A DNA stretch of 20,191 nt from a virus: positions 1 to 20,191 of the IMG/VR virus record IMGVR_UViG_3300005529_000113. One strand, 5' to 3'. The notes beneath the pieces are model-generated. The model saw only the letters and a program-made list of their open reading frames with translations, was not told the origin of the DNA and searched no databases. The first letter of the stretch is position 1; each line of letters starts with the position of its first letter. Below are positions 13,097 through 19,980 of the stretch, piece by piece. The position numbers were made by a program, and so were the translations under genes.

Positions 13097-15481
13097 ATGT
13101 CTCCCGCCACCCAATCTTCAACCGCGCCGGCGCCCACGGGTCCGGCTTTCCTTGCCGAGGTCACATCCGGCGAGCTTGTCGCCTTCACCAGCGGAGCGTT
13201 TTCCATCCCTCCGGCCGAGCTGGGCGACTTCTCGAAGCTCACCGAGGCCGAGCGCGAGCGCATCCTTCTTCTGCTTTCCTGCTTCCAGCGCATGGCCGGT
13301 GATGTCATCGCGCAGAGCCGCTCCCTCGCCCTCCAGTTGTGCAGCGTGCGCGGGTTCTCGGCCAAGAATCTCCAGTCGCTTTATTACGCCTTCCGCTCGC
13401 ACGGCTGGCGCGCCCTGGTCCGCGCCTACAAGGGGCCGCAGGAAACGCCTGACGAGTTCCGCGCCTGGTTCATGGCGCAATGCGAGCGGAATGCCCGCAG
13501 CATCCGCGCCCAAATTGGGATCGTCTGCCGGCTCTGGCAGGCCGGCGAGCCCGTCCCCGGCTATGGCACCTGGCAGCAGTGGTTCGCGAAGGAATTTCCG
13601 GACCGGGACCTGCCGCATTCCTGCCCTGGCTACCCGCGCGGATGGAGTGAGCGCAACCTCTACACCCTCCAGCCTCCGAAGACCGAGCGCCAGCTGGTCA
13701 CGCGCGGCTATGCTGCCGCGAAAAAATACCTTCCCTCGATCGTCCGCGACACCTCAAAGCTGCGCCCTATGGAGCTGATCGTGATCGACGATTTCGAAAT
13801 CGACCAGTTCTGCGTGCATCACGATCCGGTTGCTGGCACGCGCCAGATTTGCCGCGTCGGTGGCCTGCTCGCGATGGATGTCGCCACGCGCCGCAAGCTC
13901 GCCCTCGGCATGAAACCGCGCGTCGAGAATGACCAGGGGATCAAGGAGGCCATCCGGCGCCGTGAGTTGCGCTACCTGCTTTTCTGCCTGCTCAGCGAAT
14001 GGGGCCTGCCCCACGATTATCCCATCACGATCCTCTGCGAGAACGCCACCGCGGCGATCGAGCACGACCTGGAGCTGGCACTCGGCCGGCTTTTCGGCGG
14101 CCGCATCCGCGTCACGCGCACCGGGCTGATCGAATGCCGTACACTCTCCAACGGCTTTGTGCAACACGGCGGCAAGCCCTGGGAAAAGGGCTGGATCGAG
14201 TCCGGCTTCAACGCCATCTGGAACCTCGCCGCCGTGCTGCCTGGCCAAAAGGGCGCGCGCTACGATCGCAAGCCGGCCGAGCTCGCCGCCAAGGTCCTCT
14301 ACACCGAGCGCATGCTCTCCACCGGCCCGCGCGGTCTCAACCTTTCCGACGACCAGGTCGCCGCCCTGAAACTGCCTTTCAAAAGCCGTGACGAGCTCTT
14401 GCAAGCCTACGAGGTCATCTTCGCCCTGATGGAGCGCCGCACCGACCACAAGATGCTCGGCTTCGAGCGCACGCAGCTCTGGCGCCGAAGCGAGGCCGAG
14501 CCCTGGCAGCCCTTCGAGCAACTCGCGCTCCTTCCGCCCGAGGAGCAGCTCTCCGTCGCCGTCACCGAACGGGCCGAGAGTCCGCTGGAGCGCTGGCAGC
14601 GCCTCGAAGCCCGTCCGGAGAACCGTCGCGACAAGATCGACGAGCACGTCCTCGCCGCGCTCCTCCTCCAGCCGAAAAAAGCGAAGCTGCGCAACGGCCG
14701 CGTCACCTTCACCCACCAGGGCCGCAACTACATCTTCGCCGATCGCCACGCCTACGCGCTCAATGAGCGAGAAGGCCAGGAGGTCCTCTGTTTCTTCGAT
14801 GAGGCGCGGATGGATTGCGTACACGTCTACGACGCCAAGGGCGCGCACATCCAGACGATCCGCCGGCTTGGCGAAGCCGACATCACCGATCCGCGCAGCA
14901 TCGCCGATTCCATCGCTACCGTGAAGGCAATCGAGAACCAGGCCATCGCCAGCATCCGCAGCCGCCACACCGAGGAGGCCGCGGAGATCGCCGGAATGAT
15001 CCTCCACAACGAGACCGTCGCACCGGGATCGCAGCTCGATCCCTCGATTCGCCGCGCGCTCGGCCTCAATGCCGCCTCGCTCCATAAAATTTGCCCAGCC
15101 GCCGGCGCCGATGCGGTTCTGCCCGCAACTGCGGAACTACAAACAGAAATATCGGAAGGCTCGAAATTGCCCGCATCGGCCCCGGCTGGGCTTTCCCGCT
15201 CGCTCGAGCAGAGCCGCCAGGCCGGCCCGCTTTCGCCCGGCCACCTTGCCCAGGCCGCCGCGCTCGCCGGAGCGCACGCGGCCGTCGAGACCTCCCGCGC
15301 CGCCGCGGAAAAGATCGCCCGCGCCAACGAGCGCGCGATCGACCGCGCCGCCGCCGGGCTCTCCGCCGAGGAGATCGAATCCGCGCTCGGCCATGAGACA
15401 CCGCCCGCGCCCCAGACCTTCACCGAGGATGAGATCGCCGACCTTCTGCGCGATGATCCTCCGCCACCCGACCAGCCTTAA
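13097..15481 (+). CDS. MuA-type DDE transposase
   Basis: This 794-residue protein is longer than MuA (663). Residues ~80-200 hold helical DNA-binding segments. The catalytic core follows: PMELIVIDDFEIDQFCVHH with Asp231/Asp232, then YPITILCENATAAIEHDL (~309-325) where the second acidic residue would lie, and GKPWEKGWIESGFNAIWN (~359-376) with Glu369. A beta-barrel-like region with GRVTFTHQGRNYIFADRHA and the Mu-type C-terminal region follow. The tail is Ala/Arg-rich with an acidic end (FTEDEIADLLRDDPPPPDQP), where MuA contacts MuB. The protein joins phage ends to new targets. Oddly, the second catalytic position reads C-E-N instead of D-N, and the N-terminus lacks an obvious repressor-like enhancer-binding domain. 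The MuB-like gene follows after 14 bases. Confidence 0.93.
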   Translation: MSPATQSSTAPAPTGPAFLAEVTSGELVAFTSGAFSIPPAELGDFSKLTEAERERILLLLSCFQRMAGDVIAQSRSLALQLCSVRGFSAKNLQSLYYAFRSHGWRALVRAYKGPQETPDEFRAWFMAQCERNARSIRAQIGIVCRLWQAGEPVPGYGTWQQWFAKEFPDRDLPHSCPGYPRGWSERNLYTLQPPKTERQLVTRGYAAAKKYLPSIVRDTSKLRPMELIVIDDFEIDQFCVHHDPVAGTRQICRVGGLLAMDVATRRKLALGMKPRVENDQGIKEAIRRRELRYLLFCLLSEWGLPHDYPITILCENATAAIEHDLELALGRLFGGRIRVTRTGLIECRTLSNGFVQHGGKPWEKGWIESGFNAIWNLAAVLPGQKGARYDRKPAELAAKVLYTERMLSTGPRGLNLSDDQVAALKLPFKSRDELLQAYEVIFALMERRTDHKMLGFERTQLWRRSEAEPWQPFEQLALLPPEEQLSVAVTERAESPLERWQRLEARPENRRDKIDEHVLAALLLQPKKAKLRNGRVTFTHQGRNYIFADRHAYALNEREGQEVLCFFDEARMDCVHVYDAKGAHIQTIRRLGEADITDPRSIADSIATVKAIENQAIASIRSRHTEEAAEIAGMILHNETVAPGSQLDPSIRRALGLNAASLHKICPAAGADAVLPATAELQTEISEGSKLPASAPAGLSRSLEQSRQAGPLSPGHLAQAAALAGAHAAVETSRAAAEKIARANERAIDRAAAGLSAEEIESALGHETPPAPQTFTEDEIADLLRDDPPPPDQP

Positions 15482-15495
15482 CCAAGGACCAATCC

Positions 15496-16593
15496 ATGAC
15501 TGACGAAAACAAAACCGAAGCTGCTGCTTCGTCCTCCGCTCGCGGCGTCAAGGGCGCCGAGATCGCGACGGCCGCCAGCGCCCACGCCCGGCTCAACATC
15601 CCGCTCAACCTTCAAAACTGGCGCGCGCTGCCCGCCGATCTCCAGGCGCTCCTGCTCTGGTTTCACCAGCACTGCCTCGACGAGGGGCTCAGCCTCAAGG
15701 AGGCCGGCGAGGCGCTCGGCTACGACACCAGCACGGTCTGGCGCATCCTCAAGGGCACCTACGAGGGCTCCTGGCCGAACACCGCCGCGCGGATCAAGAG
15801 CTACCAGCGCATCGCCAACGATCGTTCCGGCATCCAGCGCGCCAACTTCGCCGAGAACAGCATCTCTCGGCTTATCTGGGCCGGCCTCGACTATGCTGTC
15901 GCGAATAATTCCCTCACGCTCGTCGTCGGCGAGAGCGGCCAGGGCAAGACCCTCGCCGCCGAGGCCTGGCGCGACCGCAATAATCACGGCCGCAGCGTCA
16001 TGGTCGAAGTCCCCCCGATCGGTGGTGCCAAGATGCTCCTGCGCTGCATCGCCGATGCAGTCGGCGTGAACAAGAACCTCGCACAGGACCAGATGCTCGA
16101 AGCCATCATCCGCGCCTTCAATCCCAACCGCATCCTCATCCTCGACGAGGCCCGTCGCCTTCTTCCCGGCGATACCCGCGGCGACGTCAATCCGGTTAAG
16201 CTGGAGATAATCCGCTACATTCACGACCGCACGAAATGCGCCGTCGCCCTGATCGCCACGCAGCGCTTCGACGACACGCTCAAGAAGCTCAGCTACCAAT
16301 ATGAGCAGATTCTCGGGCGCATCGGCCAGCCCGTGCGGCTTTTCCGCCGCATCGAGCTGAAGGATGTCCTTCCGATCCTCGGCCAGTATTTCAAGAAGCC
16401 CTCGCAGAGCCTTCTCGATGCGGCCGCGCAGATCGTCAACGAGCAGGGGCGCCTCCGCGTGCTCTGCGAGCTCCTCAAGGTCGCCACGCGGATTTCAAGC
16501 AAGCACCGCCAGGACCTCTCCGAGGAGCACTTTTTCAAGGCCGTCGCCCTTCGCCGGCAGATGATGGGCGAGGTCTTCCACGCCGCCAAATAA
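15496..16593 (+). CDS. MuB-type AAA ATPase, transposition target protein
   Basis: This 365-residue protein has an N-terminal disordered Ala/Ser-rich part and a helix-turn-helix at ~64-88 (GLSLKEAGEALGYDTSTVWR), as in MuB. The AAA core carries Walker A GESGQGKT (145-152), Walker B RILILDEA (212-219) and a sensor-like strand ALIATQRF (~251-258). The C-terminal helical domain is basic. MuB polymerises on target DNA, delivers it to the transposase and gives target immunity; this protein should do the same. An AAGGACC stretch lies nine bases before the ATG. It is the partner of the gene just upstream, and together they define the phage as transposable. Confidence 0.93.
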   Translation: MTDENKTEAAASSSARGVKGAEIATAASAHARLNIPLNLQNWRALPADLQALLLWFHQHCLDEGLSLKEAGEALGYDTSTVWRILKGTYEGSWPNTAARIKSYQRIANDRSGIQRANFAENSISRLIWAGLDYAVANNSLTLVVGESGQGKTLAAEAWRDRNNHGRSVMVEVPPIGGAKMLLRCIADAVGVNKNLAQDQMLEAIIRAFNPNRILILDEARRLLPGDTRGDVNPVKLEIIRYIHDRTKCAVALIATQRFDDTLKKLSYQYEQILGRIGQPVRLFRRIELKDVLPILGQYFKKPSQSLLDAAAQIVNEQGRLRVLCELLKVATRISSKHRQDLSEEHFFKAVALRRQMMGEVFHAAK

Positions 16594-16600
16594 TCCCGCC

Positions 16601-16810
16601 ATGTTCGGCTTCATTCTTTACTTCACCTGGTGGGCTCTGCCCTCCGCAGTCTCCCTTATTTTTTTCGGCTTAATCGTCTTCCTCGCCGTGGTCGAGAGCG
16701 ATGCCGAGCTCCGCATCTGGCCTTCGCTCGCCATCGCGGCCATGGAGCTCGCTGCGGTCATCTGGCTGCTCTTCTACTTCGCGCATCTTCTTTGGAGCTT
16801 CTGGAGTTGA
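16601..16810 (+). CDS. Small two-TM membrane protein
   Basis: This 69-residue protein is almost entirely hydrophobic with two membrane helices: ~3-30 (ILYFTWWALPSAVSLIFFGL) and ~42-66 (SLAIAAMELAAVIWLLFYFA), joined by a short acidic loop (VESDAELRIW). It starts seven bases after the MuB stop. I know no family. In the early operon it might alter the host membrane or exclude other phages; this is speculation. It is not near the lysis genes. Confidence 0.65.
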   Translation: MFGFILYFTWWALPSAVSLIFFGLIVFLAVVESDAELRIWPSLAIAAMELAAVIWLLFYFAHLLWSFWS

Positions 16811-16812
16811 TC

Positions 16813-17067
16813 ATGATCTTGCCACAAAAAGTCCTCCTGCGCTGCAACCGCCTGGCCATCCTCACGCTCGTTCTGAGCGATAACAGCCTCTTTCCCTGGA
16901 AATTCCAGGGCATCACCTGCGACGATCACGATCACCAGCTCTGGCGCGAGGATGGCCGCTGGCGCGATGACGGCTCGCATCATCCCCTCGACATCGTCGG
17001 CCTCGTCGATCCTTCCGGATCAGTCAAGGCCTATGGCGCCGCCGCCGGCCAGAAAGGTCCGTTATGA
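16813..17067 (+). CDS. Unrecognised 84-aa early protein
   Basis: This 84-residue protein begins MILPQKVLLRCNRLAILTLV and has beta-like strands, then an acidic, His/Asp/Trp-rich middle (CDDHDHQLWREDGRWRDD). The frame is open upstream but that part is a shadow of the two-TM gene; the ATG at 16813 follows that gene's stop closely. The stop overlaps the next start by ATGA. The CDDHDH cluster could bind metal, but no known site pattern is present. Confidence 0.6.
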   Translation: MILPQKVLLRCNRLAILTLVLSDNSLFPWKFQGITCDDHDHQLWREDGRWRDDGSHHPLDIVGLVDPSGSVKAYGAAAGQKGPL

Positions 17068-17285
17068 TCGGCCGTCGCGACAGCACTATTTTCGTCGAGC
17101 GCAATTCCCGCGGCGGCTGGTCCATTCGCCTCGATGGTGATGACGAGCAGCTCGGAAATTATCCCTCCTTCTCCGCCGCCGAAAAGATCGCGCGGGCCAA
17201 CTGCCAGCACGTCCTGGTCCTCGACGATCCATTCCTTCCCGCAATACCCAATCCCGATTCCGAACATGACTTCGCCAACCTCTAA
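17064..17285 (+). CDS. Unrecognised 73-aa protein, weakly DUF2188-like
   Basis: This 73-residue protein begins MIGRRDSTIFVERNSRGGWS. It has the outline 'strand with G-G-W, strand, then helix FSAAEKIARANCQHV', which recalls the small DUF2188 fold (beta hairpin with G-W-x-V, then an 'A-x-x-x-A-R' helix). The similarity is weak. It starts in an ATGA overlap, and its last 20 bases overlap the first possible start of the Gam-like gene. Confidence 0.55.
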   Translation: MIGRRDSTIFVERNSRGGWSIRLDGDDEQLGNYPSFSAAEKIARANCQHVLVLDDPFLPAIPNPDSEHDFANL

Positions 17286-17360
17286 AACCCGCGGATATGC
17301 CGCCGCCAAGCGCTACCTTCCGCACCTCACACGAAACATGACCTCGCCGACCTCTGAAAC
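17264..17360 (+). repeat. Imperfect direct repeat spanning the Gam-like gene's two starts
   Basis: The 25 bases at 17264-17288 and 17336-17360 agree at 22 positions (three transitions) and lie exactly 72 bases apart, in frame. Each copy encodes an ATG followed by T-S-P-T-S-(K/E)-T, so the gene has two equivalent starts. The 47 bases between them encode RGYAAAKRYLP. Confidence 0.85.
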
Positions 17361-17901
17361 TTCCACTTCGCGCGCCATCACCTTGCTTGACATTCTCGCC
17401 CGCGATTATGCCGATGCCCGTGCGGTCCTGGCCCATCGCGTCGATGTTCTCCAAACTGAATTCGCCGCCGCTCGCATGCGTCTGGCTCCCGGCATCCGCT
17501 CCGCCCTGGCAAGTGCCAAGGCTGCGCAGGATGCCCTCAATCGCGCGATAGCGACAGAACCCAAGCTCTTCACCAAGCCCCGCACCTTCACGCTCCACGG
17601 CATCAAGGTCGGCTTCCAGAAGGGCAAGGGCAAGCTCACCTGGGATGATGCGCAGAATGTCGTCGCCCGGATCGATGCCGTCATCGATCCCGACCACAAA
17701 ACGCGCGAGCAGCTCATCGAGACGACCGAGACGCCGCGCAAGGAAGCGCTCATGCTTCTCGATGCCGCGACGCTGAAAAAGCTAGGCTGTAAGATCGAAG
17801 GCACTGAGGACCAGGTCGTCATCAAGGCGGACGATACCGATCTCGACAAGGTCATCGAGAAAATTCTCGAAGATGGCGCGCAGGCCTCGACGGGGGAGTG
17901 A
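17266..17901 (+). CDS. Gam-like DNA-end-binding protein
   Basis: From the ATG at 17266 the protein has 211 residues; an ATG at 17338 would give 187. The N-terminal third of the core is a coiled coil (LARDYADARAVLAHRVDVLQ...). The rest follows the pattern of Mu Gam / host-nuclease inhibitor proteins: PKLFTKPRTFTLHGIKVGF (a strand after a basic segment), LTWDDAQNVVARID, TPRKEALMLLDAATLKKLGC and a last strand DQVVIKAD. Gam, a Ku-like protein, shields linear phage DNA ends from exonucleases. Position downstream of the transposition genes matches Mu. The first 24 residues lie in a segment bounded by an imperfect repeat and carry a peptide also present in the transposase. I give 17266 because its frame continues in phase; 17338 is equally possible. 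Confidence 0.65.
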   Translation: MTSPTSKTRGYAAAKRYLPHLTRNMTSPTSETSTSRAITLLDILARDYADARAVLAHRVDVLQTEFAAARMRLAPGIRSALASAKAAQDALNRAIATEPKLFTKPRTFTLHGIKVGFQKGKGKLTWDDAQNVVARIDAVIDPDHKTREQLIETTETPRKEALMLLDAATLKKLGCKIEGTEDQVVIKADDTDLDKVIEKILEDGAQASTGE

Positions 17902-17905
17902 TTCC

Positions 17906-18619
17906 ATGAGTCTGCAACCAGCCATTCTCAGCGCCTGCCGGCTCACCGCCGACAAGGTCCGTTCACTCACCGGGCAGAGCGATGCAATGGCTATTAAAAT
18001 GGACAAGCAGGCGATAGCGGCCCTGCGCGTGACCGCCAATTCGCTGTCCAGCTCGATCGCCACCTTCGACAAAAACGAAAAGCAGAGACGCGAATCGCTG
18101 CGTCGAATGATCGAACTCCGGACCGAGGAGGAATCACGTCTCTCGCTCAGTCTTCACAATGCGGTCGCCCAAGTCATTACGGCGATCGCTTCGCTCGATG
18201 CCATCCTCAAGGATTCCATCTCGGGCATCCGGCCGGTCGCCTGCAACCTGTCGGATGTCAACGCGGACCGCATCGTCACGGTTCAGAAAATTTGCGCCGA
18301 CGCCTTCGGTATCGAATTGGCCGAGCTTCAATCCCGGATACGCTCCATGCCTTACGCGCGCGCCCGGCAATGCGCAATGGTGATCCTCTGCCGCCATACA
18401 AGGCTGACAACCGTGACCATCGGCAACGCCTTCGGCGGCTTCGATCATGGCACGGTTACGCATGCCAAGCGCACCATCGAGGAGCAATGCCTGACTGATC
18501 CGGCATTCAGGGATTTATTCGCGAAAATCGAGCTTCGCTGTCTGGAGGCGCTTAACGCAGAGCCGTCATCTGGCGCCGAAGAAAATTCACCGCGGCCTGA
18601 AGAGGATACTACTCGATGA
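17906..18619 (+). CDS. Protein with C-terminal DnaA domain IV
   Basis: This 237-residue protein has an N-terminal ~120 residues that are helical (coiled-coil-like, with EKQRRESLRRMIELRTEEES). Residues ~128-208 match the DnaA C-terminal DNA-binding domain: ICADAFGIELAELQSRIRSM, YARARQCAMVILCRHTRLTT and IGNAFGGFDHGTVTHAKRTI, whose last part is the classic DnaA-box recognition helix (G-x-x-F-G-G-R-D-H-T-T-V-x-H-A). There is no AAA ATPase module, so it cannot act as a full initiator; it may bind DnaA boxes on the phage or host and compete with or recruit DnaA. A good GGGGGAG ribosome site precedes the ATG by seven bases. The Gly-Phe-Asp-His reading replaces the usual Gly-Arg-Asp-His. The stop overlaps the DUF5131 start. 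Confidence 0.85.
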   Translation: MSLQPAILSACRLTADKVRSLTGQSDAMAIKMDKQAIAALRVTANSLSSSIATFDKNEKQRRESLRRMIELRTEEESRLSLSLHNAVAQVITAIASLDAILKDSISGIRPVACNLSDVNADRIVTVQKICADAFGIELAELQSRIRSMPYARARQCAMVILCRHTRLTTVTIGNAFGGFDHGTVTHAKRTIEEQCLTDPAFRDLFAKIELRCLEALNAEPSSGAEENSPRPEEDTTR

Positions 18620-19683
18620 AAAATTCTAAAATCGAGTGGTGTGATCATACCTTCAACCCGTGGATCGGCTGCACGAAGGTCTCCCCTGGTTGCCTGCATT
18701 GCTACGCCGAGAGCCTCAATCTCCGCTGGAGGAAAGGCGCCAACTGGGGCAAGGGCGCGACGCGGGAGAGGACGAGCGAGGCATATTGGAAAGAGCCGCT
18801 CCAATGGAATAAGGCGGCAGGGGAATCGGCACTATATGAAACGACCCCGGAAGGACTTAAAAAAATCCGTCCGCGTGTCTTCTGTGCCTCGCTTGCCGAT
18901 TGGCTGGACGGCGAGGTGTCGATCGAATGGCTGGTCGACCTGCTGGCCCTGATCCACCGGTGCAACAACCTAAACTGGCTATTGCTGACCAAGCGACCCG
19001 AGAACTGGAAGCCCCGGCTTGCTTTCGCTCTGAATAACTTGACGACCTCTCAACAGGCCTCACCTGAAAACTTCCGCTTCATACAATGGATCGAGGCATG
19101 GCTCAACGGAACCCCGCCGGAAAACGTCTGGGTCGGGACATCCGTCGAAGACCAGGCGCGCGTCAACCTGCGCGTGCCAGAGTTGCTCATGATCCCGGCG
19201 CGCGTGCGCTTCTTGAGTATCGAGCCAATGCTTGGGCCTATCGATCTTATGAAATGGTTTCACCCGAATGGACGTTGCGGAGAATGTCTCGATTTGATCC
19301 GCGTCGGGCGGGAATATGTGAGCTGCCAATGTTGCTGTGAGGGTCCAGAACAAACACTAACACGGACGGATTTAATCGACTGGGTCATCTGCGGCGGAGA
19401 GAGCGGGCCAGGAGCGCGGCCGATGCATCCAGACTGGGCGCGCTCACTGCGCGATCAATGCCAGGCTGCCGGCGTGCCGTTCTTCTTTAAGCAATGGGGG
19501 GAATGGATTCCTTGGTATCGCGGACTTGAAATCGGCAACCGGCAGCAAGCGTTCGTCATGGCCAATGCGTCGAGATATATCCCGGAAAATTTCTCTTCAC
19601 CGTTGGTGACGATGATCTGCGTCGGAAAAAAACAAGCCGGCCGCCTCCTCGACGGAGTCGAGTGGAATGAATTTCCCGTATGA
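18616..19683 (+). CDS. Phage Gp37/Gp68 family (DUF5131) cysteine-motif protein
   Basis: This 355-residue protein has the family's opening, IEWCDHTFNPWIGCTKVSPG then CLHCYAE, with Cys19-x6-Cys26-x2-Cys29 as the metal or iron-sulfur site. Further conserved parts are WLLLTKRPENW (~121-131), VWVGTSVEDQ (~171-180), FLSIEPMLGPID (~199-210) and WVICGGESGPGARPMHPDWA (~256-275). These proteins are common in phages, relate to radical-SAM-like folds, and sometimes accompany a TcmP partner; their reaction is not established. This copy also has an insert at ~218-242 with Cys221, 224, 237, 239, 240 and 241, which looks like a second metal site. The start and stop overlap neighbours by ATGA. No TcmP gene is visible in the window. 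Confidence 0.9.
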   Translation: MKNSKIEWCDHTFNPWIGCTKVSPGCLHCYAESLNLRWRKGANWGKGATRERTSEAYWKEPLQWNKAAGESALYETTPEGLKKIRPRVFCASLADWLDGEVSIEWLVDLLALIHRCNNLNWLLLTKRPENWKPRLAFALNNLTTSQQASPENFRFIQWIEAWLNGTPPENVWVGTSVEDQARVNLRVPELLMIPARVRFLSIEPMLGPIDLMKWFHPNGRCGECLDLIRVGREYVSCQCCCEGPEQTLTRTDLIDWVICGGESGPGARPMHPDWARSLRDQCQAAGVPFFFKQWGEWIPWYRGLEIGNRQQAFVMANASRYIPENFSSPLVTMICVGKKQAGRLLDGVEWNEFPV

Positions 19684-19979
19684 AAAAAACGACCAAACAA
19701 GAGGACGTAATTGTCCGCTCAAAATCAGCCGGTGTTTTCGCCGGCTTTCTGAAATCGAGGAATGGAAACGAAGTCGTGCTCACCAATGCCCGCCGTCTTT
19801 GGCGTTGGTATGGCGCCGCCTCACTGAGTCAGCTTTCTGTCGAAGGCGTCTCCGATCCAAACAACTGCAAATTTCCGGTCGCCGTCCCGGAAGTCACGCT
19901 GCTTGAAGTGATCGAAATCCTTCCTGTCAGCGAAAAAGCACGCGCATCAATCGATGCCGTAAAAGTCTGGAGGGCTTAA
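19680..19979 (+). CDS. DUF6948-like small phage protein
   Basis: This 99-residue protein contains SAGVFAGFLKSRNGNEVVLT, then NARRLWRWYGAASLSQLSVE and LLEVIEILPVSEKARASID. These phrases belong to a small, highly conserved phage family that I recall as DUF6948, found in many unrelated phages. The predicted fold is a short beta meander with an Arg/Trp-rich segment. Its function is not known. The start overlaps the DUF5131 stop by ATGA, and the repeat-rich gene follows with only one base between, so the three are likely co-translated. Confidence 0.75.
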   Translation: MKKTTKQEDVIVRSKSAGVFAGFLKSRNGNEVVLTNARRLWRWYGAASLSQLSVEGVSDPNNCKFPVAVPEVTLLEVIEILPVSEKARASIDAVKVWRA

Positions 19980-19980
19980 A

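Noticed and set aside
13754-15085. 443-codon open frame on the minus strand
   Set aside because: Shadow of the transposase in GC-rich DNA; no domain, and it would be embedded wholly in a confirmed gene.
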